Positions 52,148-60,477 of a stretch of 64,000 bases of DNA are shown piece after piece. A program made the translations under genes and the position numbers. The notes under the pieces were generated by a model, which was not told where the DNA came from, searched no databases, and saw only the letters and a program-made list of their open reading frames with translations. The DNA lies in contig NZ_QMDV01000002.1 in assembly GCF_003284895.1 (NCBI RefSeq), forward strand, positions 496,001 through 560,000, given 5' to 3'. Each line of letters starts with the position of its first letter. The first letter of the stretch is position 1. Origin of the DNA: Pontibacter arcticus. Its GTDB lineage: Bacteria; Bacteroidota; Bacteroidia; Cytophagales; Hymenobacteraceae.

Positions 52148-53554
52148 ATGCGTCCTGCAGAAGCATTAAAAGCTAATTTCCCGTTCGAGCCTACCCAGGA
52201 CCAGGCCATGCTCTTCTTGAAACTCGACCAGTTTATACTTGAAAAACAGGAAGAAAGGCAGGTTTTTTTATTGAAAGGATACGCCGGTACCGGTAAAACA
52301 ACGGTTGTAACCTCGCTCGTAAAGATTCTCAACAAGTATAATTACAAGTATGTGCTACTTGCCCCAACAGGTCGTGCAGCCAAAGTAATGGCCAGTTACA
52401 GCGGCAAGCCTGCTTTTACCATTCATAAGAAGATTTACCGCCCATCTTCCAACCCCTACGCCGAAGGCCTCGCTTTTACCCGCCAGCCAAATAAAGCAGA
52501 TAATACGATTTATATTATCGATGAGGCATCCATGATTTCGGATGACAGCGGGTTCGGCCAGAACGGTTTGCTGCAGGATTTACTAAACTTTGTATTCGAT
52601 AAAAAGAACAACAAACTGTTACTGATAGGTGATACCGCCCAGTTACCGCCTGTCGGGCAAACGCTGAGCCCGTCTTTGGATGCCGGTTACCTGAGCCAGA
52701 ACTTTAGGAGCTTTGTGCAGGAAATGGAGCTGAAGCACGTCATGCGCCAGGCCGAGCAATCCGGTATTCTGATGAACGCCACCAACCTGCGCAACCAGCT
52801 GAAACAAGAACCGCTCAATATCCAACTCATCACCAAAGGCTGGCGCGATATCTACAAAATTACCGGCGAAAAACTGGAAGACGGCTTGCGCTATGCTTAC
52901 GATAAATTTGGTGTAGAAGGCAGTATCGTTATCTGCCGGTCAAATAAAATGGCCAACCAGTATAACCAGCATATCAGGCGGCGCATCTTTTTTTCGGAAG
53001 ATGAAATTGGCGTGGGCGATTACCTGATGATCGTGCGGAATAACTATTTCTGGCTGGCAAAAGATTCGGATATCGGGTTTATGGCGAACGGGGATTTTGT
53101 GGAGATCACCAAAATTATCCGGTACGAAGACATGTACGGTTTCCGGTTTGCCGATGTGCGGTTGCGCTTTGTTGATTACCCGGATGCGCAGGAAGAAGAA
53201 GTAAAGATCATGCTGGATACACTTTACACCGATGCGCCCGCTTTGCCCGCAGATCAGAATAAGAAATTATACGAAGAAGTTTTAAAAGACCATGCTGATA
53301 TAACGAACAGGCGCGAAAAAGCTAAAGAGATAAAGAAAAGCCCGTACCTGAATGCCCTCCAGGTAAAATTTGCGTATGCCTTAACCTGCCACAAAGCCCA
53401 GGGCGGCCAGTGGAAAGCCGTATTCGTAGACCAGGGTTTCCTGAAGGAAGACATGATAAACGAAGAGTTTGCCCGTTGGCTTTACACAGCTTTAACCCGA
53501 TCATCGGAAGAGCTTTACCTTCTGAACTTTAACCCGCAGTTATTAGTTAATTAA
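52148..53554 (+). CDS. RecD/Pif1-like ATP-dependent DNA helicase
   Basis: A 468-residue superfamily 1B helicase. Walker A in LKGYAGTGKTTVVTSLV, motif Ia APTGRAAKVMASYSG, Walker B IYIIDEASMISD, motif III LLIGDTAQLPPVG, and the C-terminal motif LTCHKAQGGQWKAVFVDQG near the end, with FARWLYTALTRSSEELYLL. It is smaller than RecD2 and lacks a long N-terminal region, so it is a RecD/Pif1-family member rather than a RecBCD subunit. It is likely a 5'-3' helicase in recombination or replication repair. A CATAATTCTTAACTCATAACTCAT run lies directly before its ATG. Confidence 0.92.
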   Translation: MRPAEALKANFPFEPTQDQAMLFLKLDQFILEKQEERQVFLLKGYAGTGKTTVVTSLVKILNKYNYKYVLLAPTGRAAKVMASYSGKPAFTIHKKIYRPSSNPYAEGLAFTRQPNKADNTIYIIDEASMISDDSGFGQNGLLQDLLNFVFDKKNNKLLLIGDTAQLPPVGQTLSPSLDAGYLSQNFRSFVQEMELKHVMRQAEQSGILMNATNLRNQLKQEPLNIQLITKGWRDIYKITGEKLEDGLRYAYDKFGVEGSIVICRSNKMANQYNQHIRRRIFFSEDEIGVGDYLMIVRNNYFWLAKDSDIGFMANGDFVEITKIIRYEDMYGFRFADVRLRFVDYPDAQEEEVKIMLDTLYTDAPALPADQNKKLYEEVLKDHADITNRREKAKEIKKSPYLNALQVKFAYALTCHKAQGGQWKAVFVDQGFLKEDMINEEFARWLYTALTRSSEELYLLNFNPQLLVN

Positions 53555-53631
53555 GCAGCTAAAAATGTATATTGCGGCATTAAATTTGAATACGCTTTTC
53601 ACCATTCATAAAACACATACAAGATCATAAA

Positions 53632-54078
53632 ATGAAAAAAGTTATCCTTTCATTTGCTTTCGCAGCCCTTGTTGCTGGTGGAGCAGCAGCCCAAACTAAA
53701 CCGGTATCTCAGGTTAGCGAACTGAACAAACAAAAAAGCGGTCCGGCCCTTACGTTTGAAGAAGCCGAGTATAACTTTGGTGATATCGTACAAGGCGATG
53801 TGGTAGAACATACGTTCAAATTCAAGAACACAGGAACGCAGCCACTGGTTATTAAGGATGTAATTGTTTCGTGTGGCTGCACTACGCCAAGCTGGACAAA
53901 AGAGCCTGTAATGCCAGGTAAAACCGGAACATTGGTTGCTAAATTTGATAGCGCCGGCAAACTGGGCCAGCAGAAAAAAGCAATCACGATTATGTCTAAC
54001 GCTGCGGAAGGTGCCAAGTATGTGTACATCGTAACCAACATTAATGAGAAAGGTGCTCCTGCATCTGCTAAACAATAA
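53632..54078 (+). CDS. DUF1573 exported protein
   Basis: A 148-residue secreted protein (signal MKKVILSFAFAALVAGGAAAQ). The DUF1573 domain (Ig-like, ASH/MSP-like fold) has FEEAEYNFGDIVQGDVVEHTFKFKNTGTQPLVIKDVIVSCGCTTPSW, PVMPGKTGTLVAKFDSAGK and a final beta pair. The Cys-Gly-Cys is typical of the family. Its role is unknown; these domains are common in exported Bacteroidota proteins. Monocistronic, with terminator. Confidence 0.92.
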   Translation: MKKVILSFAFAALVAGGAAAQTKPVSQVSELNKQKSGPALTFEEAEYNFGDIVQGDVVEHTFKFKNTGTQPLVIKDVIVSCGCTTPSWTKEPVMPGKTGTLVAKFDSAGKLGQQKKAITIMSNAAEGAKYVYIVTNINEKGAPASAKQ

Positions 54079-54097
54079 GTTTATACTTTGATACTAT

Positions 54098-54129
54098 AAA
54101 AAAGGCTCCTTTAAGAAGGAGCCTTTTTT
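54098..54129 (+). terminator. terminator after the DUF1573 gene
   Basis: AAAAAAGGCTCCTTT, loop, AAGGAGCCTTTTTT. Nearly the same sequence, with GTTAG behind it, recurs at 54984-55015. Confidence 0.9.
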
Positions 54130-54169
54130 GTTAGGTAGTACCTGCTTTAAAACTGCTTAAAATAATAAA

Positions 54170-54311
54170 GCTGTTTAGCGTTTTAAAGTAAACGGTTTTT
54201 GCGGCCTTGGTCGCCGTTGTTGGTGTTTTCACCGACAACTATACTTTCACGAAAAGGTGCTTGCTGGTGAAAACACACAGCAAGGGCAGGTTTTGCTTTC
54301 AATAGCGCTAT
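54170..54311 (+). repeat. copy of ~150-bp MITE-like repeat with 79-bp double-hairpin core
   Basis: The core 54211-54289 is exactly 79 bp, with GTTGTTGGTG-TTTT-CACCGACAAC and TTGCTGGTG-AAAA-CACACAGCAA. The left flank begins GCTGTTTAGCGTTTTAAA (54172) as at 12785; the right flank ends near ATAGCGCTATT. It lies between the DUF1573 and beta-barrel genes, in the same orientation as the 12818 copy. Nothing else is seen in 54130-54393. Confidence 0.88.
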
Positions 54312-54393
54312 TAAAATATATATAGTTTTTATAATGTAAATTTGGTAGTTTAGTTAGCTTAGTATTTACGCTATTAGCCTTCATATTTGCCTT

Positions 54394-54981
54394 ATGAGAC
54401 CAGCCATACTTTGTTTACTGCTTTTCTTCTTTACACTGAGAGAGGGGGCAAAAGCGCAGGGACTACCTATAGAGCAACCAGAAATCCGACGCCACGAAGT
54501 TTCTTTAGGTTATGGTGTGCTGGGCACTCCTCAATTAGTGTCCGGCTTAGGGGATGTTTTTACCTTTTTCATTTTCTCCCAAAACACAGAAAGACATACA
54601 ACCGGCCCGGCTATATTTGGCTACCATTACCGCCTGAGCCAAAAGGTTAGTCTAGGATTTTCTGCCTCTTATACACAACTCAAATCGAGGTATAGAGATA
54701 CCGGCGAGAATGCCGGCCAGGTTGATTATTATACTTTTTTGCCACGCTTTTCTTACTACTGGGCAAGAAATCCGGCGGTGGAAGTATACTCTGGCATTGG
54801 GCTGGGCGCTAGTTACCTCAACAGAAACAGCAACTATGAACCAGATGAGCCGAACGAATTTGTCTTTACAACACAGCTAACAGCCATGGGTATTAGGGCA
54901 GGCCGTAAAACAGGTTTCTTTATGGAACTGGGCCTGGGTATGAATGGACTTCTGAATGCGGGCATGGACAGACGATTTTAA
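54394..54981 (+). CDS. small outer-membrane beta-barrel protein
   Basis: A 195-residue exported protein (MRPAILCLLLFFFTLREGAKAQ). The mature part has alternating beta-strand patterns (HEVSLGYGVLG, PAIFGYHYRLSQKVSLGFSASYTQLKSRY, YYTFLPRFSYYWA, VEVYSGIGLGASYLN, TQLTAMGIRAGRKTGFFMELGLGMNG) and ends in Phe, as outer-membrane barrels do. It should make 8 strands or so. Function unknown; it is similar in kind to small outer-membrane proteins of this phylum. A terminator begins three bases after its stop. Confidence 0.8.
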   Translation: MRPAILCLLLFFFTLREGAKAQGLPIEQPEIRRHEVSLGYGVLGTPQLVSGLGDVFTFFIFSQNTERHTTGPAIFGYHYRLSQKVSLGFSASYTQLKSRYRDTGENAGQVDYYTFLPRFSYYWARNPAVEVYSGIGLGASYLNRNSNYEPDEPNEFVFTTQLTAMGIRAGRKTGFFMELGLGMNGLLNAGMDRRF

Positions 54982-54983
54982 AC

Positions 54984-55015
54984 AAAAAAGGCTCCTTTTA
55001 GAAGGAGCCTTTTTT
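54984..55015. terminator. bidirectional terminator between barrel gene and DUF423 gene
   Basis: AAAAAAGGCTCCTTTT, loop, AAGGAGCCTTTTTT directly before the DUF423 stop on the other strand. It differs from the terminator at 54098 in one base over some 35 bp. Confidence 0.9.
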
Positions 55016-55016
55016 G

Positions 55017-55394
55017 TTAGAGTACTTTAGAGATGGCGTAGAACAAAGCGCCCCAGCCGGCTATCAGTAAGGCGCCGCCGATGGGCGTAATGGCACCAAG
55101 CCAGGTTACTCCCGTAAGGCATAGCGTGTACAAAGAGCCTGAAAAAACGAGTACACCTAATATAAAACACCACGCTGCAACCTGTAAAGCCGGATGCTCG
55201 ATTTTAAAAAGCAACAAGCCAACAACCAGTAAGGCCAGCGTATGGTACATCTGGTATTTTACCGCGGTTTCATACGTTTCGAGGCGGTTGCTGGCACGCA
55301 ACATCGGCCCGAGCGCATGTGCCCCGAAGGCACCAAAAACAACTGTTAAAGCACCAAGTAAACTGGCCAGTAAAAGTATGATCTTCTGTGTCAT
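55017..55394 (-). CDS. DUF423 (YgdD/TMEM256) membrane protein
   Basis: A 125-residue inner-membrane protein with four helices, the first starting ILLLASLLGALTVVFGAFGAHAL. The family hallmarks are FGAFGAHALGPML, YQMYHTLALLVVGLL, FILGVLVFSGSLYTLCLTG and PIGGALLIAGWGALFY. Found from bacteria to animals; function unknown. The DUF2750 gene lies 32 nt upstream on the same strand, so the pair may share a transcript. Confidence 0.93.
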   Translation of the reverse strand: MTQKIILLLASLLGALTVVFGAFGAHALGPMLRASNRLETYETAVKYQMYHTLALLVVGLLLFKIEHPALQVAAWCFILGVLVFSGSLYTLCLTGVTWLGAITPIGGALLIAGWGALFYAISKVL

Positions 55395-55426
55395 GTAGTT
55401 CTAAAGTATAAAAGCTTGAATTAAAA

Positions 55427-55885
55427 TTAAGCTTCTTCCTCGCCGCCTTCCAGCGCTTCCATTACCTGTTCTTCAAACTCCTGCTGGCTATCGTACTGCG
55501 TAAATTCAAGTTCTTTGCCTTTGGCTTTCAAAGCATTAACTACTTCCATCGCAATTTCCAGGGGTTCTACTTCTGTGCCTGTTAAATCAGCGTTCCAGTT
55601 CGGGCCAACTAAAAGTGCATCGCCATACATACCCACGCACCAGTTTTCCAGAAATTCGACCAACGTAATTGACTCTGGTTTATACTCCTGCCAATCGTCT
55701 TCGGCACAGGCTTTCGCACCTTCTTCCATAGACCAGAAAAGTATAACTTCTGTGTCTTCGAACTCAGCAGAGCTCGATGTGGCCCAGGTCTCGTCTTTTG
55801 TAAGCCCCCATACTTTGTTTGTTTCTACGATCGTTGAAATAAAAGCAGCGGAGCCATTCTGATTATTTTGGTTATTATCTGTCAT
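55427..55885 (-). CDS. DUF2750 domain protein
   Basis: A 152-residue acidic cytoplasmic protein. The DUF2750 pattern is clear: AAFISTIVETNKVWGLTKDETWA, VILFWSMEEGAKACAEDDWQEYKPESITLVEFLENWCVGM and ALLVGPNWNADLTG. The C-terminal tail is strongly acidic (EALEGGEEEA). Function unknown; resembles immunity-like or regulatory domains only in size. Probably leads the DUF423 gene. Confidence 0.85.
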   Translation of the reverse strand: MTDNNQNNQNGSAAFISTIVETNKVWGLTKDETWATSSSAEFEDTEVILFWSMEEGAKACAEDDWQEYKPESITLVEFLENWCVGMYGDALLVGPNWNADLTGTEVEPLEIAMEVVNALKAKGKELEFTQYDSQQEFEEQVMEALEGGEEEA

Positions 55886-56055
55886 GTGATGTATTTCTAA
55901 AGTTATGTTTTACTTAGCTATTCTGTTTCAGCAAATATACTACTTCCTGCCCGATAAAGTATAGCAATTGGAAGCTGGCAGGTTTTGTTACAATTAAAGT
56001 ATTAATGCTTACATTATTAACTTTATACTTTCAAAAAGCTGGGGCAAGTATGAAT

Positions 56056-56739
56056 TTACTTTTGATAGGTGCGTGTTCCGAAAATACCGCTGCCCACGCG
56101 TAACAATGTACTGCCTTCTTCCAGGGCCAGTTCCCAGTCCGAGGTCATACCCATCGATAGCTCGCTAAAATCCTGATTGGCAAAAAAGAAGGTCTCTTTT
56201 AATTTCTGAAAACAATCACGCAGATACCGGAACTCACCGCGTAATTTGTCCTGATCATCGGTGTTGGTGGCAATGCCCATCACACCAGTTATCCGGATAT
56301 ACTTCATGGCTCTGTATTCTTCTGATTGCAGGAAGGCCACTGCCTCTTCGTAATCCATGCCATACTTAGTTTCTTCATCGGCGATAGAAATCTGCAGCAT
56401 GCAGTTTATCGGCAACGTACGGTTATGCATTTCGGCGCGCTTGTTAATTTCCTGCAACAACTTCAGGCTGTCCACAGACTGGATGGTATCGATAAACTCG
56501 GCGATATACTTAACCTTGTTTGTTTGCAAATGGCCGATGAGATGCCAGGAAATATCATGTGGCAGGACCGGGTATTTTTCAATCAGCTCCTGTACTTTAT
56601 TTTCCCCGAAAAGGCGGTGGCCGGCTTCATAGGCTTCCATGATCTTGTCGGGAGCGTGTGTTTTAGAAACTGCTACCAGGCGGCAGGGTGTGTTTTTTAA
56701 TCTTTCATCAAAAAAAAGAATATTGTCTTTTATGCTCAT
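56056..56739 (-). CDS. PLP homeostasis protein (YggS/PLPBP family)
   Basis: About 227 residues from ATG 56739 (MSIKDNILFFDERLKN). A fold type III PLP-binding barrel without known catalysis; it helps keep vitamin B6 pools balanced. The PLP Lys lies in CRLVAVSKTHAPDKI; HRLFGENKVQELIEK, WHLIGHLQTNKVKYI, LQISIADEETKYGM and FSELSMGMTSDWELALEEGSTLLRVGSGIFG are the standard family blocks. It lies 99 nt downstream of the BatA-like gene, on the same strand. Confidence 0.95.
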   Translation of the reverse strand: MSIKDNILFFDERLKNTPCRLVAVSKTHAPDKIMEAYEAGHRLFGENKVQELIEKYPVLPHDISWHLIGHLQTNKVKYIAEFIDTIQSVDSLKLLQEINKRAEMHNRTLPINCMLQISIADEETKYGMDYEEAVAFLQSEEYRAMKYIRITGVMGIATNTDDQDKLRGEFRYLRDCFQKLKETFFFANQDFSELSMGMTSDWELALEEGSTLLRVGSGIFGTRTYQK

Positions 56740-56838
56740 AGTTATAGGTTTGGATAGGCAGGACATTTGTACTTACAGGTTAAAGCGCAAAAGCGTTATG
56801 TTCCGGCGATCTTTATACTTCTAAAAGTATGATTTAGC

Positions 56839-57891
56839 TTAATCTTCCAGCACATTGGTAACGAACGTATTTTTAAGAAACATCCAGAAAAGCAGCAGCA
56901 GCAAGGCCCATTTAAGGTAAACCTGGTAAAAATCGCGCGTATCCCGAAAACGCCTGACCGATATTTCGGTTTTTTCGAGGGTGTTGATGCGCTGAAAAAC
57001 ATCTTGTAATGCCGTTTTGCTGTCTGCGCGGTAAAATTTTCCTTCGCCAATTTCGGCTATACTTTTCAGAGAGGTTTCGTCGAGTTCCGTTGTGATATAA
57101 ACCGTTTTGCCGGTCGAGTCTGGGTCCAAAGCAACCTGCCCGTCTTTGCCAATGCCGATAGAATAAAGTTTTATCGAATAAGCTGCGGCCAGGCGGGCTG
57201 CCATTTCCGGGTCTAAACTTCCGGCTGTGTTTTCGCCATCGCTTATTAGGATGATCACTTTACTTTTTGCAGTTGACTCGCGCATTCTGTTAACAGCTAC
57301 CGCCAGCGCACTCCCGATGGCGGTGCCATCGTTGGGTATCATTTTTAGTTGGATGTTATTTATACTTTCACGCAGCAGTTTATAATCGGTGGTAAGCGGG
57401 GCAAGGGAGTAGGCATCTCCGGCAAAAACCACCAACCCGATGCGGTCCTGTACGCGGCCGTTTATAAAATCGAGAGCCACTTCCTTGGCAACTTCCAGGC
57501 GGTTGGGTTTAAAATCCTGCAGCTCCATCGAGCCCGAAACATCCAGCACCAGCACAATATCTATTCCTTCGGCAGACTGCTCTATCTGTTCGTTTATGCG
57601 TTGCGGACGGGCCAGTGCCACCAATACCAGCATGATGAAAAGTATAAAAACCAGCGTAGGGACAAAGCGCAGCAAACTGCTCCACTGCCAGGCAATGTGG
57701 CCTTCGAACATGGCCATATCCAGTTTGTTTCTGGATTTTTGCCTGAGCCAGGTTTTAATTACATAAATCAAAGGCACCAACAGCAATGCATACAGCACCA
57801 CCGGGTATACCCAGTCGAAGGAGCGGAGTGTGTTGTAACTGAACCATTCCAGGCTCAGCCAATCCCAGGTTTCAGCGCTGCTTTCTAACAT
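56839..57891 (-). CDS. batA: BatA-like von Willebrand A membrane protein
   Basis: A 350-residue inner-membrane protein. Two helices near the N-terminus (WVYPVVLYALLLVPLIYVI and SLLRFVPTLVFILFIMLVLVALA) lead to a vWA domain with the metal-site motif IVLVLDVSGSMELQDF, the TDYKLL block and ILISDGENTAGSL, and a final anchor helix (YLKWALLLLLFWMFL). This is BatA of the Bacteroides aerotolerance operon type. It overlaps the preceding gene by 20 nt. The other usual members, moxR and batB to batE, are not beside it. Confidence 0.9.
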   Translation of the reverse strand: MLESSAETWDWLSLEWFSYNTLRSFDWVYPVVLYALLLVPLIYVIKTWLRQKSRNKLDMAMFEGHIAWQWSSLLRFVPTLVFILFIMLVLVALARPQRINEQIEQSAEGIDIVLVLDVSGSMELQDFKPNRLEVAKEVALDFINGRVQDRIGLVVFAGDAYSLAPLTTDYKLLRESINNIQLKMIPNDGTAIGSALAVAVNRMRESTAKSKVIILISDGENTAGSLDPEMAARLAAAYSIKLYSIGIGKDGQVALDPDSTGKTVYITTELDETSLKSIAEIGEGKFYRADSKTALQDVFQRINTLEKTEISVRRFRDTRDFYQVYLKWALLLLLFWMFLKNTFVTNVLED

Positions 57892-58786
57892 TCTTGGTTA
57901 TCTCTCTTCTTATTTTATAGCGGCTTTTTGCAAACTTGCGTAGCTCCAGCAAGGCCGTATTTGTCTCGGTATCAGGTTCGTTTACCAGGTTGCCGTAAAT
58001 GGCTTTATCGCATAAACGCAGGGCAGTACTCACGTCTTCATCGTCGTGGTAATATTCTACAATTTCTTTTGTGGTGAAGGAGTTGATAGCACTGCGCTCC
58101 AGTTTGGTCAGGTAGTTTTTCCAGAGCGAAATGGCCTTTTCTATACTTTGCGAAGCACCGGATTTTGCAAACCGGTCGATGTGGGCGTTGTAACGGGAAG
58201 TAAAGAAAGAATGATCCTGGCGCAGGCGGTACAGTTTATACTTGGTAATAATGCTTTGCCCGAAAATAAACCAGATCAGACTCAGGAAAGTAGCGCCTGC
58301 CACAATCCAGATCAAGAGCACAGGCCAGTCGAAGCGCTCTTCAACCGTTGCCAGGCCGGTTTCAGCTTTCACGGCCAGCGGCTCTGTTACTGCGTTTACC
58401 AGTTGCTGCACTGCCACCGAGTGTGCTTCCGAGAAAACCTCTATGGTATCTGCATCCTGAAGTATGTAAACAGGCAAAGCCAGTTGCTGCACCGGGTAAG
58501 TTTCGAAAGTGCGCACGGTATATACCACGCTGTCGGTGCTGATGCCGGCGCGCGTGGAAGTAGGGTAGAACTCTTTCCGGACAAACTCGAACGGCGCAAA
58601 ATTATAGCTGGTATCAGGCAAGATAACTTCCTGGGTTGGGGCATGTCGCAATACCAGCGTATAGCGCAGCAACTCACCAATTTTAACCGTATCGGAGCTG
58701 AAACTGCCTACCGGTTTCGGAGCCTGTTGCCCTAAAACCAATGTCTGTGCCAGCCAGCAAAGTATAAAAAGTATAAACTTACGCAC
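57872..58786 (-). CDS. Bat-cluster membrane protein, unknown
   Basis: A 304-residue protein with signal MRKFILFILCWLAQTLVLG, a beta-rich periplasmic part (RYTLVLRHAPTQEVILPDTSYNFAPFEFVRKEFYPT, PVQQLALPVYILQDADTIEV), one transmembrane helix near residue 158-180 (WPVLLIWIVAGATFLSLIWFIF) and a cytoplasmic helical domain with ISLWKNYLTKLERSAINSFTTKEI. The layout resembles a BatD-like or DUF4381-type subunit. It overlaps both neighbours (8 and 20 nt), so translation is probably coupled. Confidence 0.75.
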   Translation of the reverse strand: MRKFILFILCWLAQTLVLGQQAPKPVGSFSSDTVKIGELLRYTLVLRHAPTQEVILPDTSYNFAPFEFVRKEFYPTSTRAGISTDSVVYTVRTFETYPVQQLALPVYILQDADTIEVFSEAHSVAVQQLVNAVTEPLAVKAETGLATVEERFDWPVLLIWIVAGATFLSLIWFIFGQSIITKYKLYRLRQDHSFFTSRYNAHIDRFAKSGASQSIEKAISLWKNYLTKLERSAINSFTTKEIVEYYHDDEDVSTALRLCDKAIYGNLVNEPDTETNTALLELRKFAKSRYKIRREITKNVRKQR

Positions 58787-59660
58787 TCTTTTTTATTGAT
58801 CTGTTTCGGAGCCTGAACAGGTTAACCAGTTGCGGCACATAATCTTCGTTAGTCTGGATGGCGAGGTAATTTGCCTGGTATTTCTGACACACACGCGTTA
58901 CCATTTCCTGGTTTTGGGCATATTGGGCCAGGTATTTTTTCTGAAACTCCGCACCCGAAGTGTTCAGCCAAATCGTTTTGCCGGTTTCTTTGTCCAGCAC
59001 GGGCGCAATGCCCATTGGTGGCAGTTTTCGTTCACGCACATCCAGCAGTTGTAGCACGATCAGGTCGTGGCGGCGGGCCAGCATGGTTAATTCTTTCTCG
59101 TAATTCACATCAATAAAATCAGAAATGAGCAGAATAATGCTGCGCCTTTTAATTATATCAAGTGTTAATTTAATGCCGCTTGCCAGGCTGGTTTTAGCTG
59201 ATTTGGGTTCGAGCTCGCTTAAAGCTTTGATAATAGTATAGGCCTGCTCAATGCCTTTGGCGGGTTTAATGTATTTTTCTTTCTGATCGGAAAAGCAGAT
59301 GATGCCGATCTGGCTTTGCTGGCGTGCAGCAGATAGTGCCAGTACACCGCAAATCTCTTTGCCCACATCCAGTTTATGTTGCAAACCGGTACCAATACGC
59401 TGCGAGGCGCTTACATCCAGCATCAGAAAGACGGATTGTTCTTTTTCTTCGCGGTAGGTTTTTACGAAGGTGCCATGCCCTTTAGCTGATACGTTCCAAT
59501 CAATGGAGCGCACATCGTCTCCGTACTGATACGCGCGTACGTCGTCGAACTCCAGCCCGGTTCCTTTAAAAACAGAATGGAAATCGCCGTGCATCTGCGA
59601 CGTAATAGCTTTACGGATGCGTATTTCAAACTTTCGTAGCTTTTGAACGAGCTCTTTCAT
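58779..59660 (-). CDS. DUF58 domain protein of the Bat cluster
   Basis: About 293 residues from ATG 59660 (MKELVQKLRKFEIRIRKAI); upstream residues of the long frame are non-coding. The family signature is HSVFKGTGLEFDDVRAYQYGDDVRSIDWNVSAKGHGTFVKTYREEKE, then the vWA-like motif FLMLDVSASQRI and IILLISDFIDVNYEKEL. First gene of an overlapping three-gene run (DUF58, membrane protein, BatA). In other genomes a MoxR ATPase precedes it; here the upstream gene is divergent and unrelated. Confidence 0.92.
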   Translation of the reverse strand: MKELVQKLRKFEIRIRKAITSQMHGDFHSVFKGTGLEFDDVRAYQYGDDVRSIDWNVSAKGHGTFVKTYREEKEQSVFLMLDVSASQRIGTGLQHKLDVGKEICGVLALSAARQQSQIGIICFSDQKEKYIKPAKGIEQAYTIIKALSELEPKSAKTSLASGIKLTLDIIKRRSIILLISDFIDVNYEKELTMLARRHDLIVLQLLDVRERKLPPMGIAPVLDKETGKTIWLNTSGAEFQKKYLAQYAQNQEMVTRVCQKYQANYLAIQTNEDYVPQLVNLFRLRNRSIKKSA

Positions 59661-59716
59661 AGCTTTGCACGTAACCTCAGTTTTAAAATTATCACATATT
59701 CCGTTAACATACACCC

Positions 59717-60145
59717 GTGAAAAGACTTTTCTGCATACTTTTTTGTGTAAGCCTATGGAGTTGCTCCGAAAAGGAAGCTGATAAACCGGCCGGGATGGTG
59801 CCACAGGAAAAAATGGTTCAGATTTTAGCAGATGTGCATACGGCTGAGGCTCAGATTGAACAGCGCATAAACTATCCCGATACAGCCATGATGGCCTTTA
59901 ACGCTGAACAGGCCAAAATCCTGAAAAAGTATGGCGTACAACAAAATGCTTTCCGGGAAACGTATAACTATTATATCAGGAACCTGGCTGAAATGGACAA
60001 GCTCTACGAAATTATTGTAGATACGCTTACGGTCCGGGAATCAAAAATGAATGCGAAAGCTGGGATCGAAAACCTGGAAACAGACGAAGGCAGACAGGAA
60101 GACCCGTATATCCCGGACGAGTCGGAGCTTGAAATGCAGAACTAG
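59717..60145 (+). CDS. DUF4296 lipoprotein
   Basis: A 142-residue lipoprotein (MKRLFCILFCVSLWSC, lipobox LWSC). The DUF4296 domain is clear: MVPQEKMVQILADVHTAEAQI followed by a helical stretch and KKYGVQQNAFRETYNYYIRNLAEMDKLYEIIVDTL. Helical, in the periplasm or on the outer membrane. Function unknown; restricted to Bacteroidota. Its stop codon shares the tetranucleotide CTAG with the stop of csaA on the other strand. Confidence 0.88.
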   Translation: MKRLFCILFCVSLWSCSEKEADKPAGMVPQEKMVQILADVHTAEAQIEQRINYPDTAMMAFNAEQAKILKKYGVQQNAFRETYNYYIRNLAEMDKLYEIIVDTLTVRESKMNAKAGIENLETDEGRQEDPYIPDESELEMQN

Positions 60146-60477
60146 ATCAGCTTGCTTCCGTTTGGTACTTTCGAAGCTGGCTGGGCAAGTATAATATCAC
60201 CGTTCTCATCAGCAAAACCCGTCACCAACACCTCCGACATATAAGTACCAATTTGTTTTTTACCGAGATTGGTTACACACAACACCTGCCTGCCGATTAA
60301 CTCTTCTGGTGTGTAATGTACCGTTACCTGCGCGCTGGACTTTTTTATTCCCAAAGGCCCCAGGTCAACTACTATTTTATAAGCCGGTTTTCGCGCGCCT
60401 ATAAAGTCTGTTGCTTCCAGTATAGTGCCAACGCGAATATCTGTTTGCTCGAAATGCTGCCAGGTGATTTGTTCCAT
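60142..60477 (-). CDS. csaA: CsaA-type tRNA-binding protein
   Basis: A 111-residue OB-fold protein of the EMAP II/tRNA-binding family: TWQHFEQTDIRVGTILEATDF, YKIVVDLGPLGIKKSSAQVTVHY, LIGRQVLCVTNLGKKQIGTYMSEVLVTGF. CsaA acts as a dimer, with chaperone- and tRNA-related roles. Complete. Convergent with the DUF4296 gene; the stops overlap. Confidence 0.94.
   Translation of the reverse strand: MEQITWQHFEQTDIRVGTILEATDFIGARKPAYKIVVDLGPLGIKKSSAQVTVHYTPEELIGRQVLCVTNLGKKQIGTYMSEVLVTGFADENGDIILAQPASKVPNGSKLI

Noticed and set aside
54394-54981. Porin or other named outer-membrane protein
   Set aside because: Barrel-like strands are clear, but no family motif supports a specific name.
58046-58735. Plus-strand open frame of 229 codons
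   Set aside because: Antisense to the well-supported membrane gene of the Bat cluster; composition is that of a shadow frame, rich in Cys, His and Gln.
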